A stretch of 64,000 nucleotides of DNA from assembly GCA_964036665.1 (NCBI GenBank), contig OZ038528.1, positions 24,105,245-24,169,244 on the forward strand. The letters are read 5' to 3'. The stretch is from Gordius sp. MW1 (lineage: Eukaryota; Nematomorpha; Gordioida; Gordea; Gordiidae). The notes beneath the pieces are model-generated. The model did not search any database. It saw nothing but the letters and a program-made list of their open reading frames with translations, and was not told the DNA's origin. Both the position numbers and the translations under genes were made by a program. Of this stretch, positions 1-11,569 are shown piece by piece (within the stretch, counting starts at the first letter, position 1; each line of letters opens with the position of its first letter).

Positions 1-489
1 TAAGTATATATACACCTAGATTTATTACCAAAATCATTTGTTTTGAATCTTTTTTAATTTTTAATTTTCGTTTAACCATTTTAAAAAATGCGGGTAAAAT
101 CATCCCTGACAATTTGGTACACATCTCAGCGGCAGATTTTTTTAAAACATTTTACTACCCATTGGCGTATGCAATGCAAGGGGGGGGGAGGGTTTGGGGT
201 TAAAACTACACCGTCCCCATTTAAATTAATGTAATGCATTAAATTTAATGAGCAAATTATCCATTCACTATTTCATAAAATGAATTTTGTTCCAAAAAAG
301 ATTTTGTGATGATATGTTGCACAAAATTTAATTCTTATAACTTTTCATTTAAAGTAGCAAAATAGCTGATAAATATAATTTTCAATGGTCGACGTGCAAA
401 GAACCTACGCGGTGTTGGAGAAGTATTCGCTCAACAATAACACGATGTATTTATAATCCAATTTAAACTATTCTTAAGGATCGAACTAA
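1..489. other. AT-rich non-coding lead-in
   Basis: No coding signal or repeat seen elsewhere in the window was recognised. It contains a short G run near 181-190. If the Ty3/gypsy relic that follows once had a left LTR, it should lie here, but no direct repeat of the sequence after the integrase region was found by eye. Confidence 0.4.
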
Positions 490-497
490 GACCACCT

Positions 498-900
498 ATG
501 GACGGCATAAAAACCGCTATTCTAATATGCAACCTCGATAAAGAGACATTCCAGTTGGTGTTAAAAGACTATAGACCACAAGATCTTACAGGAGTAATTT
601 CACATGAGGAAGAGAAGAAGCAACTAAGAAAATTATTTGATAGGAATTCATGTGTTATGGCAAAGATATATAAATTCTCAAATGTTCGACGTGAAAGGCG
701 ATATACGTGTACGCAAATAGACTCAAGGCCACAGCTAACAGCTGCTCGGAAACGAAGAATCGCAAATCAGAATGGCGGATCAATTCTTTATAAGATTACG
801 CGATCGAGACTTAAAGGCAAGACTACTATCAAGAATGATATTAAATGGAACCGCTTACGAGAGGTAACGATAGCGGCGGGATGATAAATGGCGGGCAGTT
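498..900 (+). pseudogene. Ty3/gypsy gag remnant (frameshifted)
   Basis: The open frame from 498 gives a charged 128-residue product without a clear domain. A different frame at about 755-850 reads through LRDRDLKARLLS, which resembles the 'LRDR...LL' stretch of retrotransposon Gag capsid (established family knowledge). The copy is therefore frameshifted inside gag. A Cys/Gly-containing stretch at about 895-960 could be the remains of a zinc knuckle, but I cannot confirm its spacing. Confidence 0.55.
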
Positions 901-999
901 GCCGTGCGGGTTGTGTCCGAAGAGGCCTGGAGCATAGAGGCAAAACGAGAAGCGTGGCCTGGGACGGTCCGGATTCCCAGGTTAAACCGTAGATTCACA

Positions 1000-2100
1000 T
1001 ATTAATAATGAGTTGTTTCAGTTTTTCTTCGATACTGACGATACGGTATTGATGATACCGGTGCGAAGGTGGACAACCACGCAACATAGAGTCTGTCCCG
1101 ACGGTATGCGGATACGGTCACGAAGAGACATAGATCGTAGCCAGGGTTCAAGCCGAGGTCCGAATGGGTAATGGAAGGAAACATCTGCCAATATTGTTGA
1201 CTTAGCTGAGCGGCCGTTGTTCCGGATCGATCGTATCCAAGAATTCGAGCCTGAAATTTGGCAGTAATACGTTGGGACTTGAGAACAGCTGAAAGGTTTG
1301 GTCAATTAAGTGGAAAGACAGAAGGATACCAAGACCGCAATTCATTAAGTTATGAAGCAATGGGAGAGTCAGAAGAACGAATTCCCAAAAGCAGCTAAGG
1401 GAATTAGGGTGGAAGCACCTATAAAAGAAGACATAGATCCTGTATTTATCCCCTTAAGAAGTGCGCCGATGGCTTGGAAGAAAGAAGTGGAGGAAGAACT
1501 TAATAAATGGATAAGTGACGGTGTAGTAGGACATATCAGTTTTTTAAAAAGGGCCAGCTGGGTGATACCCGTAAAGAAAAACGATGGAAATCTACGTTTA
1601 TTAAATAAATACCCAAAATCGATGATTTGTTAAATAAACTGGACAACGCATGTTTTTTTCTCCACATTAAACCAGAAGAAAGCTTATTTGCTGCCCGAGC
1701 TAGGTCCAGAGACAAGCCAACGATTTACGATCTCCACGCACATAGGTTTATTTAAAGTAGACCATATGACTATGGCTTAAATTACCCCGCGGCCCGCGGC
1801 TATTATTCAAAAAACAATTGATCAAATATTAGATGTAGACAATATATTAATTGAAGGAGAAACTTATGAAGTCCACGAGAGCGGCTACTTAGGGTACTAG
1901 AAACTTTACAAAGATGGGGGTTGTCAAACATAACTAAGAGCTTCTTGTACACTATGAAAGTAACATTTTACGATACTTAATCAGCAACAAAGAGATTCAA
2001 ATTAAGTCCAACTAGTAACGCGATGGAAAAATTTGACAAATATAAATGAAATTAAATTGTTTCATGAATTAACAACGTATTTTTTAAAGTTCATTAAAAT
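1000..2100 (+). pseudogene. Ty3/gypsy protease and reverse transcriptase remnant
   Basis: At about 1010-1060 a frame reads FQFFFDTDDT, in the position of the retroviral-type aspartic protease active site (normally D-T/S-G). The glycine is lost here. From 1352 an open stretch ends with PVKKNDGNLRL, matching the first conserved block of Ty3/gypsy reverse transcriptase. The catalytic palm region downstream (about 1630-2000) is present only as short in-frame scraps between stops, and I could not find an intact catalytic YxDD motif. Not functional. Confidence 0.7.
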
Positions 2101-2113
2101 TTAAGCCAAAATC

Positions 2114-2640
2114 GTGCACCCTTATCAAAAACTCATGAAAAAAAGACACTTACGATGGGGGTGGCGCCATCAAGTCCACTATTGGATATTGGGAGGGCCT
2201 TGTCGTAGAGGCATTTGGCACAGGGCTAGGGGCTATCTTTCAGCAACGAGCAAGGGAGAATCGGAGAGTGGTGGTATATGCTTCAAGAGCGTTAAGCGTT
2301 AGTGAAAGCCGATATTCAACGATTGAAAGGAAGGCTGGCGGTGGTCTATGGGGTAAAATATTTAATGAATATATGCAAGGACGAAGCATTACTTTTATGT
2401 CGGATCATAGATCGTTAATTTATATATTTGACCAAAGCAAAAGAGGCAAGGAACAATTTTCACCATGACCAATTAGGTGGGCTCTCATGGGATCAGGTTA
2501 CAAGACCAAATTTGAGTACAACAAGGGATCAGAAAACTAGACAAATTTCTTGTCCAGAAACCCAAACCAAGACGCATATCACGTTGGCGAGGAAATGCCA
2601 ACAGACGCTTCAAATCCATTTATACAATTGGACGTTGTGA
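2114..2640 (+). pseudogene. Ty3/gypsy RNase H and connection remnant
   Basis: The frame from about 2200 reads GAIFQQ, then at 2268 VVVYASRALSVSESRYSTIE, followed by SDHRSLIYIF. These are the hallmarks of the gypsy-type RNase H domain (the 'SRAL...E..Y...E' and 'TDH..L' blocks). A frameshift after about 2468 separates the 'FLSRNPNQDA' connection segment (about 2550-2580). The domain sits between reverse transcriptase and integrase, as expected. Confidence 0.75.
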
Positions 2641-2787
2641 GACAACACACCTTGGACTATCCAGGTTTACGTAGGTTAAAAGAGTGGATAAGAGGCAAAC
2701 AAAAGACATTTGTCACTTATGAGCTAAAACGCCACTATGAAAAACACCTGCCTATGTTACACGAGTTAAAAAATATAATATTATTAT

Positions 2788-3645
2788 TAGAGCTGTTAAA
2801 GGAACTAGTTTCAAGGAACTAGATCATGGAACTAGTTCCTTTTTCTTATAAAAAGGAACTAATAAGTTCCTTTTTAAAATGAGGAACTGGAACTGGAACT
2901 AGTTCCTTTTATTCTCAATTTATCGCAAAAGGAACTATTTACAAGTTCCTTTTAAGGCCTTTTTGCCAATTTCAATTTACATTAAAATTTTTTAAATTAA
3001 TTTATAATTTAAATATTATTTAGTATTTTATTCACGGTAGTGTTTGTTAAATTAATTTTTCGACTTATGGTGATTTATATAAAGTTAATTTCCTTTAATG
3101 GTTTTTAATTTTTATCATATTCCTAGTCCTAAATCTCAACAGGCTGGACCTAGTTTATCAGAAATGGATTTTTTTGAATTAAAAAATGATAAAAAGAATG
3201 AATCAATTGAACGTTTTTTGCTTTCTAATAACCGGAATTTAAGTCTTTTAGACAGTTTTCCCCATTTAAAAAACTATTTATTAAATATAATACGCCATTA
3301 CCATCAAGTGCCCCTGTGGAAAGATTATTAGCTTGGGCAAAATCTTATTTGGAGAAGCGAACATGTCTTTTAGATGACACTTTGAAAATAATATTTTGTT
3401 AAAATCAAATAAACATTTATTACCTGATGATTTTTATAAATTGTAATATATAATATATTGGTTTTACGAATTAATAAAAGATGTTTGTACATTTAAAAAA
3501 AAATTAAAAAAGGAACTTCAAAGGAACTGAACTGGAACTAGTTCCTTTTTAAAATGAGGAACTAGGAACTGAAACTAGTTCCATTTTAGGCAAAGGAACT
3601 GGAACTTGACAAGTTCCTTTTTAAAAGGAACTTTTAACAGCTCTA
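2788..3645 (+). mobile_element. Non-autonomous hAT element nested in the gypsy copy
   Basis: Termini are TAGAGCTGTTAAAGGAAC at 2788 and its near inverse ending ...TTTTAACAGCTCTA at 3645. Flanking eight bases are ATTATTAT (2780-2787) and ATTATTAC (3646-3653), a 7/8 target duplication typical of hAT. Both ends carry many copies of AAGGAACTAGTTCC-like palindromes, as in the subterminal repeats that bind hAT transposases. The interior keeps a remnant of a transposase C-terminus. The gypsy coding frame resumes after 3653, so this insertion is the younger event. Confidence 0.88.
3098..3446 (+). pseudogene. hAT transposase C-terminal dimerisation remnant
   Basis: A frameshifted reading of 3285-3446 gives LPSSAPVERLLAWAKSYLEK followed by a hydrophobic tail. 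This matches the hAT C-terminal dimerisation domain, whose 'P.SSA.VER.FS.A' core is highly conserved. Residues before it (from 3098) read as an in-frame N-terminal piece, with the break near 3295. About 115 residues survive out of the 500-700 typical for a hAT transposase, so the element cannot move itself. Confidence 0.75.
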
Positions 3646-4300
3646 ATTATTACAAAAGGCGGCGAATATTAATTCCAGCTAAATCAATAGGAGCCATACC
3701 ACAAAGACTACAATGGGGCCACGTAGGTATCAAGCGAATGCAAAAATTGGCATGGCAGTATAGGTGGTTGCCGACTCGCGTGATAACTTATTGTGAGTCG
3801 CATAAGGGGCCCGGAGCTGCAATTACACCCCGCGGCGGCGAAGAAGGCACGGTTGATAGCTTGTCAGCCAAGCCATAGACCTTGGGTTCAATTACATATG
3901 GATATTATGGGCCCACTCAAGTGTAAATCATATCTGGTGGACAATATCTCAAAATGGGTAGAAGTGTTTAAGTTAGAAGACACCACATCGATGACCATAT
4001 TAAAAAAACTTGCCGAAACATTTGCGAGATTTGGGAATCCACCTTTTTTAATATCAGATAACGGGCCGCAATTAAAAGACCAGGAGTTGCACTATTTTTG
4101 CAAGATGAAAGGGATTAATCAGCGATAGACAGCCCCTTACCATCCTGCTTCCAACGGGCTGGCAGAAAAGTACGTACGATTGATCAAAAAAGCCATTATA
4201 AGAAACGAGTCGAGTCGAAAGTGGTCTAAGATTTTTTAAAACATACAGAGCTACAAAACATCCCACAACCAATAAAATCCCAGCCGAGGTCATGCTAAAA
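3646..4300 (+). pseudogene. Ty3/gypsy integrase remnant
   Basis: Reading frames at 3700-3800 contain WGHVGIKRMQKLA, resembling the HHCC zinc-binding region. The 3793 frame continues with the core domain: MDIMGPL, the block around KWVEVFKL, then LISDNGPQL with the second catalytic aspartate. After a stop near 4126 the sequence reads YHPASNGLAEKYVRLIKKA, the third catalytic block with its glutamate. A further frame to about 4615 may be the integrase C-terminus. Several stops and frameshifts make it inactive. Confidence 0.85.
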
Positions 4301-4717
4301 ATGCGAATGCACCGATTGGGAGGTATTAAAGAAAACAGTACCACAACAATGGGTAGGGACCGGAAACCCGCGATGTTCGACGTAAGAGACAAGGTTTGGG
4401 TACGCATGTTTTTGGAACCAAGCAACCGATGGCACTTTCTATATATAAATAAAGCACAGTTGTCCCTCCTACGATGTGTGGGCTCAGGGAAAAAAGCACT
4501 ATCGACACTTGGATTAGGTAAGAGAACAGAAATCCTTAATTGGACCACACTGGTACAAGACAACGGGTGGTTCCAAAGGATGACATCAGATGGGGAATCA
4601 GGAGAGCAACGATAATCGGGAACAAGTGATTGGAACAAGTTTAAAACCATATTGGGTCTAGAGAGGAGGTTAGATAGCAATGTAGTCGAAAACCGCCAGA
4701 ATTTCTTAAGAATTTGT

Positions 4718-4748
4718 TTAGGGGGGGGGGGGGGAGGAAGGGGACTTA
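4718..4748 (+). other. Polypurine tract-like run
   Basis: A run of about 14 G followed by AGGAAGGGG lies downstream of the integrase remnant, where the plus-strand primer of an LTR element is expected. The homopolymer could also be simple slippage. Confidence 0.35.
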
Positions 4749-4759
4749 AGAGAGGTAAT

Positions 4760-5270
4760 AGTAATGCTTAATGCCTCTGGTGATATGTATACCTAACTGT
4801 AGAGAGTTAGTAATAATGTCTTGAGTGATATTAAATTACCGTTTACTGGTTTAACTTATAAGATCGCAAATATATACACAAGTATCACTGTCAGTTTTAT
4901 TATCGCTATACCCATTGCTAACGTTGATTATAATATTCTTCTGCGCTTAACAAAATCCTCTATAAAAAAATGATAGAACGTCGGAAAAACAATATTAATT
5001 GAATAACGATTGTATATAGAATGGAAGAATTTAATAAAATCAAATTATTGGCCTGGATCAAATCTACTAGGAATATCGAGCTTGATGGGCTAGCCCAACC
5101 TAATAGCCAAACCTTCAAAAATAATTATAATATACCCAAATTATATTTAAAATTGAAATTGTGGCAAGTAAATTCAATCGAATTTTTATCATTCAATAAC
5201 ATGAATTTATTTATCTTTAAGAGATAATTAAATTTTAAATTGGGAATTTGTTTAAAAATTACGGGATCTT
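4760..5270. other. No gene recognised
   Basis: AT-rich sequence that might contain the right LTR of the gypsy copy. The 68-codon open frame at 5021-5227 has no recognisable motif and AT-driven composition. Confidence 0.4.
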
Positions 5271-5727
5271 TCTTGTCTTATGATGTCCAAAACAATTAAG
5301 GCACAAGGCTCGGGCTGAGTTTGATGGAAAACAATTGCAGGGCTTTACATTTGTTTAAACAGGTGTAAGTTATTACACTCAAAAGACAGAAAAGTCTGGC
5401 TCGGCCCGCTGTTAATTTATTTAGATTCAGGCATTCGGGCTCAATCATATTTTTATATATTTTTTTTATTTTGTTTACATTCATTTTTTTTCACTTATTA
5501 TTTGATTTGATCTTATCCAAAAAGGATTGATAATTGAATTTTAAGTTGAAAAATTTTACGAAATTACTGCTGCAAACTTAAAAAAAGCATTTTGGGTTGG
5601 GCAGTTTTGATGATTCAGGCATGACTGGGCGGATACTTAGAGGGGTTAGGGCAGGCCTTAAATGACAATTTAGGTATAAAGTCGGACGAGGCGTTCAAGC
5701 AGGAAATTTTAACAAAGTTCACCTCTG
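5270..5727 (-). mobile_element. Degenerate copy of the 41.7 kb hAT-type element
   Basis: The right end (about 5590-5727) is the reverse complement of the left end of the 41689-43125 element: the shared block GGGCGGATACTTAGA and the terminal stretch ending ACCTCTG match, read inverted. The other end near 5300 keeps only scattered CGGGCT motifs. Boundaries on that side are uncertain and no target duplication was identified. Confidence 0.5.
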
Positions 5728-5861
5728 ATAACAATCTTGCAACCTAGTTTTAAATGTCGGCCCAGACCTATCGTAAGTATGTAATGATATCGAGTTGCAA
5801 AGGTCTGAAATAATTAATTGCTATGCAATTTATCTCGTTTTTGGTTGTCCGTCGTCCGTCG

Positions 5862-5926
5862 TCCACCAAGTTATTGGCGCCAGCTTTGTGACCTGGAGGT
5901 GTCGGGTTCAAGCCAGGGAGGGGACG
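5862..5926 (+). repeat. tRNA-like SINE module 1
   Basis: The B-box-like GGTTCAAGCC at 5905-5914 lies about 35 bases after an A-box-like segment around TTATTGGCGCC. A long T run follows, as in a polymerase III terminator. The tRNA cloverleaf is not convincing, so this is not called a functional tRNA gene. Confidence 0.5.
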
Positions 5927-6131
5927 ATTTTTTTTTAATTTTTTTAAATTAAATTAATATTTTGTTCTTGTTAATACCATTGATAATATGACTTTTTGAC
6001 CGTCCGCTGGCTACTGACCGATGAAATATATTGATTTTCTAAACATAAAACACAACTTTTAATTGCTATGCAATTAATGGCATTATTTCATTATCTATAT
6101 AAATAACATAAAAACTTCTATTATTTTAAAA

Positions 6132-6212
6132 CCAGCATGGTGTGACGGGTTATAGCGCCGGCTTGTAAACAGATGCCTTTACTGATGTGGGTTCGAATCC
6201 CGGAGAGGGCAA
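6132..6212 (+). repeat. tRNA-like SINE module 2
   Basis: Contains an A-box-like TGGTGTGACGGGTTATAGCG (6138-6157) and the canonical B box GGTTCGAATCC (6190-6200), followed by CGGAGAGGGC and a run of T. A tRNA origin is likely. The same module is present inverted at about 31390-31470. Confidence 0.6.
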
Positions 6213-6379
6213 ATTTTTTTTTTTTTTTAAATTAAATTAATATATTGTTCCTGTTAATAACATTGATGACATGATTTTTTTGCCGTTCGCTGGCTACTGA
6301 CCAATGAAAAAAATGACCATTGGCCAAATTAATCGATTTTTCCGTTTTGAATTGGTTAACATTGATAATTACCCTATGC

Positions 6380-6482
6380 CCTCCCCTACAAGGGCCTATG
6401 CCTCTACTGATATGGGTCCCTGTGCCCCTAGAAAAGGCCTATGCCTCTACTGATGTGGGTTCGAATCCCGGAGAGGGCAAAA
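6380..6482 (+). repeat. tRNA-like SINE module 3
   Basis: Two partial repeats of GCCTATGCCTCTACTGAT lead into the B box GGTTCGAATCC (about 6457-6467) and a T-rich tail. It looks like module 2 with its 5' half replaced by a duplicated short segment. Confidence 0.5.
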
Positions 6483-6880
6483 TTTTTATTTTTTTTAAAA
6501 TTAAATTAATATTTTGTTCTTGTTAATACCATTGATAATATGACTTTTTGATCGTCCGCAGGCTACTGACCAATGGAAAAAATGACCATTGGCCAAATAA
6601 ATCGAAATTATTTTTCGTTTTTAAATTGGTTAACATTGATAATTACCCTATGCCCTCCCCTACAAGGGCCTATAACTAATTAACTAATTATTTTGCATTT
6701 AATACCCCCCCCCCCCTATAGGCGTTCTTGCCCCTTCCCACCTTTCTCGCCCATAAATTGCATAGTATATACGGAGTATAGAAGAGTTCCCCCTTCCCTT
6801 GCTCCCTTCCCTTCCCCTACTCCCATTCCCCTCTTCCCCTTCCCACGAGGGCCGAAGGCCCGAGTTTTTATTTTATATAA

Positions 6881-8075
6881 TCTGTGTTAGTCTTGAAAGA
6901 GGCTAATTATTAGGAAGGTAATATGGATCAGATGATTCCTAAAACAAATGTAGGAGCACCACTAAGTGAGATCACGTTGGGTTGGTATCTTTTAATTTTT
7001 TGGAGAAAAGATGAAAGGTTTTGACCAAATCAGCTTACACTTTTACTTTCTCCTACATTAAATTTCCTTTATACCAGCGTCAATAGATTGTAAAACTATA
7101 ATTTCGCTTGACAACTCACTACGATGTTATCTGTGTATATAAATCTTTTATTAAGTATTAAAAATGCATTTATATCACACTTGAAAAATACTAAATATGT
7201 GGAGGAAAAAAACATAAACACCCGTCCTCTCAAAATGAAATCCTGCTTACACTTAGCTATCTGTAAATGAACTATCTATCATATTTTTTGAAAATGTGAA
7301 TAATCATCATTTTGGCTACGCTATTAAAGTTTTTGTTTTGCTTCATCTGAAAATCCTTAGTGTATTTATATACACGAAGGAAATTATTTTAAAAATAAAA
7401 TGAATTTCACTCTGCATGCAACTTTTTTGTTTTTGATTAATATACAGTCATGGCGTACATAAATTAGTATTACAAATTTCCTTATTATTTTTTTTAATAT
7501 ATCTGAATGTCATCGTTTTAAAATTTAAAGGAGGAACTGCTTCGAAAAGTTCAAAATTATTAGACAATTCGTTTAAAAAAAAATTTAATACTTATTGAAC
7601 TATAAATATATCATAAATTAGTTGTAATTAAAGACATCATATTAAATGTTAATTTTTAGGGTCAAGCTAAAAGTTTTATTCTAATAAGGAAAAGAAAAAA
7701 TATAAAAATTGTGATTTTTTATAAATGAAAATACTTTAAAAATATTTTTTTGAGATGCTTAAACCAAATTATATATATATAACTGTAAGTGAAAACATGA
7801 GTTACTCTGTGCCTTAAACAATTAACTTTATCCAAATTATATATTTAAAAGTTTGAATTCTATTAACATTGTCAAAATATAATATTTATGATTTATATAT
7901 AGTTTTAGATTTTTTTATACCCTATTGCTAATTGCATTTTAATAGGGCAATTTGTAATTCTATTAAATCAAATTATCGATAATAATAATAGACACAGATT
8001 TGACCACAGTCGCAATATGCAATTCAATTATTCTAGAAATATTTTAATGGTTCCCAAAAAATATAAACAAATATA
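6881..8075. other. AT-rich intergenic DNA, no feature seen
   Basis: No open frame with recognisable motifs, no RNA gene and no repeat shared with the rest of the window was seen. Confidence 0.4.
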
Positions 8076-8966
8076 GGGGAGACCGGGGCTAGTCGTAGCC
8101 CGGGGTTACTATTATCTTTGTAATTATTTTTAAAAACAATAATGATACATAATTCAAATTCAAATCATATGCGTACTTTTTCATAAGGTATAATTAAAAA
8201 TTTTTTTGTTTGGAAAAAATAAAATTTAAAATTTTTATAGAAGAAAAACGATTTTTCGGGGCTATTAGTAGCCTTGATAAAATTTTGTATTTTGCACTTA
8301 AAATTTTTTTTGGCTCTATATCTTGGACTAATTTAAGTTTTATCTTATAAAGGGATATTTTTTAATAGAAACCGCCTAATGATTAAATTTTTCTTCGCAA
8401 TATAACAAGTTGAATTATCAATTGTTTATAAAAATAGGGGTCGGGACTAGTCGGAGAGGGGCTAGTTAAAGCTTGTTATTAGTTCAACTTAATGTAATTT
8501 AGAATAGAAATAGACTATAATTATATTTAAAAAAACGACTAAAAGTTTTTTTAAATTGCAGAATCTGTTTTTTAAGTAAACTTGAGTTAGATTGTCTTCT
8601 TGACTCTTTTTTTTATTTTTATCATATAAAATACAATCATATTACATTTAAATTTTCTGTGTTTTTTATAAAGTAACAATATTTTTTATTGATTTGAGTT
8701 AGCATACACAATTAAGAAGTTAAAACGTCAGGGTTAATCTATCCCCTGAACATAGCTATGACTAACCCCGGGCACTTTTGAAATTTTTAGGATTTTCGAT
8801 TCTTTTAAACTCAATTTATGGAAAAACTATAAGCACTTTTTCCCCATTTTTTTTCTTATAGTAGAAATAGACTATAAAATGTACAGTAAAAAAATTATAA
8901 AATACTTTATTAGTTTTTTTTAAACGTGATTAAATTTTTTATGGCCATTTAGTCCCCGGTCTCCCC
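8076..8966. mobile_element. Mariner-type MITE with TA target duplication
   Basis: GGGGAGACCGGGG at 8076 is matched by CCCCGGTCTCCCC ending at 8966, and the element is flanked by TA on each side (8074-8075 and 8967-8968), as for Tc1/mariner insertions. Internal blocks repeat the motif GGGGCTAGT(C)GTAGCC in both orientations (about 8255, 8438, 8750). No transposase frame is present, so it is non-autonomous. Confidence 0.7.
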
Positions 8967-9547
8967 TACGATTATTCGCTAATTGTTTGATTTGAAAAAA
9001 CTTAGTTATTTACTTTATTTATTAGCGGACTATAATTTTAATTAAAATGTGGCGCGATAAAAATGTAATATTTAATTTAAATTTAGCCACTATTTTTAAA
9101 TAGACCATCTTATTTATTCAGATTCCATCCTTTTAATATTATTTTTTCTAACTATAAGTACCGCCGTTTTCTTTAAGTCATTTTATATAAATAATATTTT
9201 TTTAAATTTTAAAGTATTTAAGGAATAGATATCTGTTTGATTTGAAACTCGGCTAACATATTTAGAATTAGTATAATAAACTATTCACTATTGACATTCC
9301 ATCAAAGATTGTCAAAAGTTGCTTTTGTTCTCAAAATTTTACAAACTACTAATAAAATATTTCGGATCTCAAATCCAATTGTAAAACATTTAGATAAGTC
9401 CTGTGTTTTAGATTAATAAAATTAAGCATTATTCAAACAAACCATATTCAACTTACATATTTCGTTTATATTCCAACAAAAAACGTATTGACTATAATAT
9501 ATATTAGGTATTTACACAACGTTAAATTTATACATAAATTTATGCAT

Positions 9548-9703
9548 CTATTTATTGGAGTATTCCCGTAAGTTATGTTTACCACCTTTTCTATCCTTAT
9601 ACGCTCGATTCCAACTACTGTTAGAATAAGCCTGTCGATTACGCTTAAACCTTGATACTTTGTGGACCAAGTCGGTACCCAAGAAAGCTGCGTCTTCATA
9701 ATT
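9548..9703 (-). CDS. Possible terminal exon of an unknown basic protein
   Basis: On the minus strand an acceptor-like ...AAAAAATCAG precedes a 51-codon frame ending at TAG (9548-9550). The predicted tail is rich in Arg, Lys, Asn and Ser and reads less like AT-rich noise than its surroundings (for example YEDAAFLGTDLVHKVSRFKR). The frame is also open upstream to about 9760. No upstream exon was identified and no family is recognised, so this may still be chance. Confidence 0.25.
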   Translation of the reverse strand, partial: NYEDAAFLGTDLVHKVSRFKRNRQAYSNSSWNRAYKDRKGGKHNLREYSNK

Positions 9704-9760
9704 CTGATTTTTTATAGAGGTGGCATTCATGCTATTTTGGACAAAGACGAGACACATCAT

Positions 9761-11090
9761 CTAAGGTCATACAACAAATATTTTGTAGGTTCTTATAACT
9801 ATGGCATGTAAACAATTATGAAGGAAGAGTACATTTTTTTATTGATAATTTATATATTTTATGGATGTATATTATGAATAAAGAGATTAATAATATGAAT
9901 GCTTAAACTACGCGCTAACACGTAAACGAATTATGCTATTTTGAAAACGTCCCATCAATAAATGTCTAATATAAAGCATGAATCAGAAATAATATTAATT
10001 AGTTATATTAATTGCTATCATATTTAGTATATTATAAAAATAATAAAACGTAAAATAATCTACACTTACAGCTAGACATATAAAGTTTACTTTTGAGTTT
10101 AAAAAATGCATTTTCGAGAGTAATTAAAAAGTGGCACTTTTTGTTGTACCCTTATAGGTGTTTTGCACTCAGATCAGTTTGTCAAGGTTGACAAGCTTCT
10201 CAGCGTGATCGTGAAACTAAGGCGCAATAATAGATGGGGCTGACCTTGGAAGCTGAACCTTGATTTAATGGAAAGTTGGCAAATAATGAAGCGACGTATT
10301 GATTCATTAATATGCAAATTTGCTAATACAAGTTACCCACAAAGGTAGGGGTCAAAATTTCCCATATTGTTTAAATGGATCTAATGAAAACCTTTACAAT
10401 TGTCATATATCCATAGGAGTAGTCAGGATGGAATTTAGAGTGAGGTAATAATGCTTTAAGGAGGGAAAAAATGAAAAAAATTTGAAATTTTAGCCTTAAT
10501 TATATTAAAATTTAAGAAGATTTTGGATTCAGAGGGGGTTAGCCGCCCCTCACTGCATCCCCCTGGCTCCATGTACAAATTTGAGTATAAAAACCATAGA
10601 CTAAATAAAAGCACATCCCGAATTTTTTTTATATAAATCTTTATGTCAATAAAGAGGGTCAATAATAAACATATCTTTCTCAAATGCATAATGCTAATGA
10701 ACATCAAATTTTCATAACTAAAAAGCATAAGTTAGTTGCATACGTAGGAGGTTGATTTTTGGAATTAAAATTTGATTTCATATTAAATTATATATTACTA
10801 AGAAAATCTAAAATTTTAAAGATTTAAATTTCATTACAAAAAGTATTATCTTATTTCATTTAACTTTAGATCCAATATGAGGCGGTGAAAATTTGTGGTT
10901 TAAATACAAAATTGGCCGTCAAGATGGCTAAAATTTAATATAAAAAAGGCTAAAATAAATGTATTCATAAGAATTTAATGAAATGGATATGCAAAGGTAT
11001 ATTAATTGTTCAATTAACCACATTTAATAAATATTTAATTTAATTAATTTATAATAAATATTTACTTAAGAATTGAGTTAAATACTGCAC
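9761..11090. other. AT-rich intergenic DNA with one MITE
   Basis: Apart from the MITE-like copy at 10412-10572, nothing was recognised. Open frames in this stretch are short and low in complexity. Confidence 0.4.
10412..10572. mobile_element. Degenerate 'GTAGCC' MITE
   Basis: It shares with the copies at 11096, 45153, 53773 and 62543 the layout GTAG(C/T)CAGG..., a central TTTAGCC(A/T)TAATT segment, then GGATTCAGAGGGGG and a GCCGCCCCTC block. Ends are eroded. Confidence 0.55.
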
Positions 11091-11095
11091 TATGA

Positions 11096-11262
11096 GACAT
11101 GGGCGTAGCCAGCTTTGGAATTAGAGGGGGGCAAAAATGATTTAGGGATGTTTAGGGAGGGGCAAAATGAACATTTTTTGAAATTTTAGCCATAATTTAA
11201 ATAAATTTTAACAATTTTTCGGATTTAGAGGGGGGCAGCCGCCCCTCCCTGGCCCCCCCATG
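11096..11262. mobile_element. 'GTAGCC' MITE
   Basis: Starts GACATGGGCGTAGCCAGC and ends with the GCAGCCGCCCCTCCCTGGC block. The interior contains GAAATTTTAGCCATAATTTA as in the sister copies. Short, non-coding, terminal-inverted-repeat type. Confidence 0.65.
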
Positions 11263-11569
11263 ATTAAGCCATCCTTAAAATTGGTATTGTATCATAAAAT
11301 ATATAATTGAGCATTAGCTCACCATTTTCTTCAATAACAATTAAATTCAATGCAAAATTATATTTGAGATTTCGCTTATTGATATCGATCGTTGATGATA
11401 GTGTTAAAATTAGGCAAATCAAATTAAAACCCAAAAGTAGGGGAGGTAAAGGCAAACAAGAAATATCGCGTGCAGTGATGGCTAATCTTTAAGCACAGCT
11501 CTTAATATTATTAGCACACAATAACTCATTTGTTCGATCGCGGGAAATGATGATAACTTAATTAAAAAT

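Larger units (their letters stand above)
490..4750 (+). mobile_element. Degenerate Ty3/gypsy LTR retrotransposon
   Basis: Fragments of gag, protease, reverse transcriptase, RNase H and integrase follow each other on the + strand in the order expected for Ty3/gypsy elements (integrase after RNase H). Every domain is broken by stops and frameshifts, so this is an old, inactive copy. A hAT relic (2788-3645) is inserted between the RNase H and integrase regions. A purine run at about 4718-4748 after integrase resembles a polypurine tract. No LTR pair was found, so the outer limits are approximate. Confidence 0.85.
5812..6880 (+). repeat. Composite repeat of tRNA-like modules
   Basis: Begins with the near-palindrome TTAATTGCTATGCAATTTAT and ends after a small hairpin, GGGCCGAAGGCCC (6850-6862), and a T-rich tail. 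In between are at least three modules with RNA polymerase III B-box-like motifs (5905, 6190, 6458), separated by near-identical spacers containing GGCTACTGACCAATG. A near-full-length inverted copy lies at 30712-31790 and a partial direct copy at 31908-32990. No protein-coding region is supported. It behaves as a dispersed tRNA-derived (SINE-like) composite. Confidence 0.75.

Noticed and set aside
1002-1305. Minus-strand frames over the gypsy protease region
   Set aside because: Shadows of the + strand element.
6132-6212. Functional tRNA gene
   Set aside because: A and B boxes are present but acceptor and anticodon stems do not pair convincingly, and the sequence recurs as a dispersed repeat.
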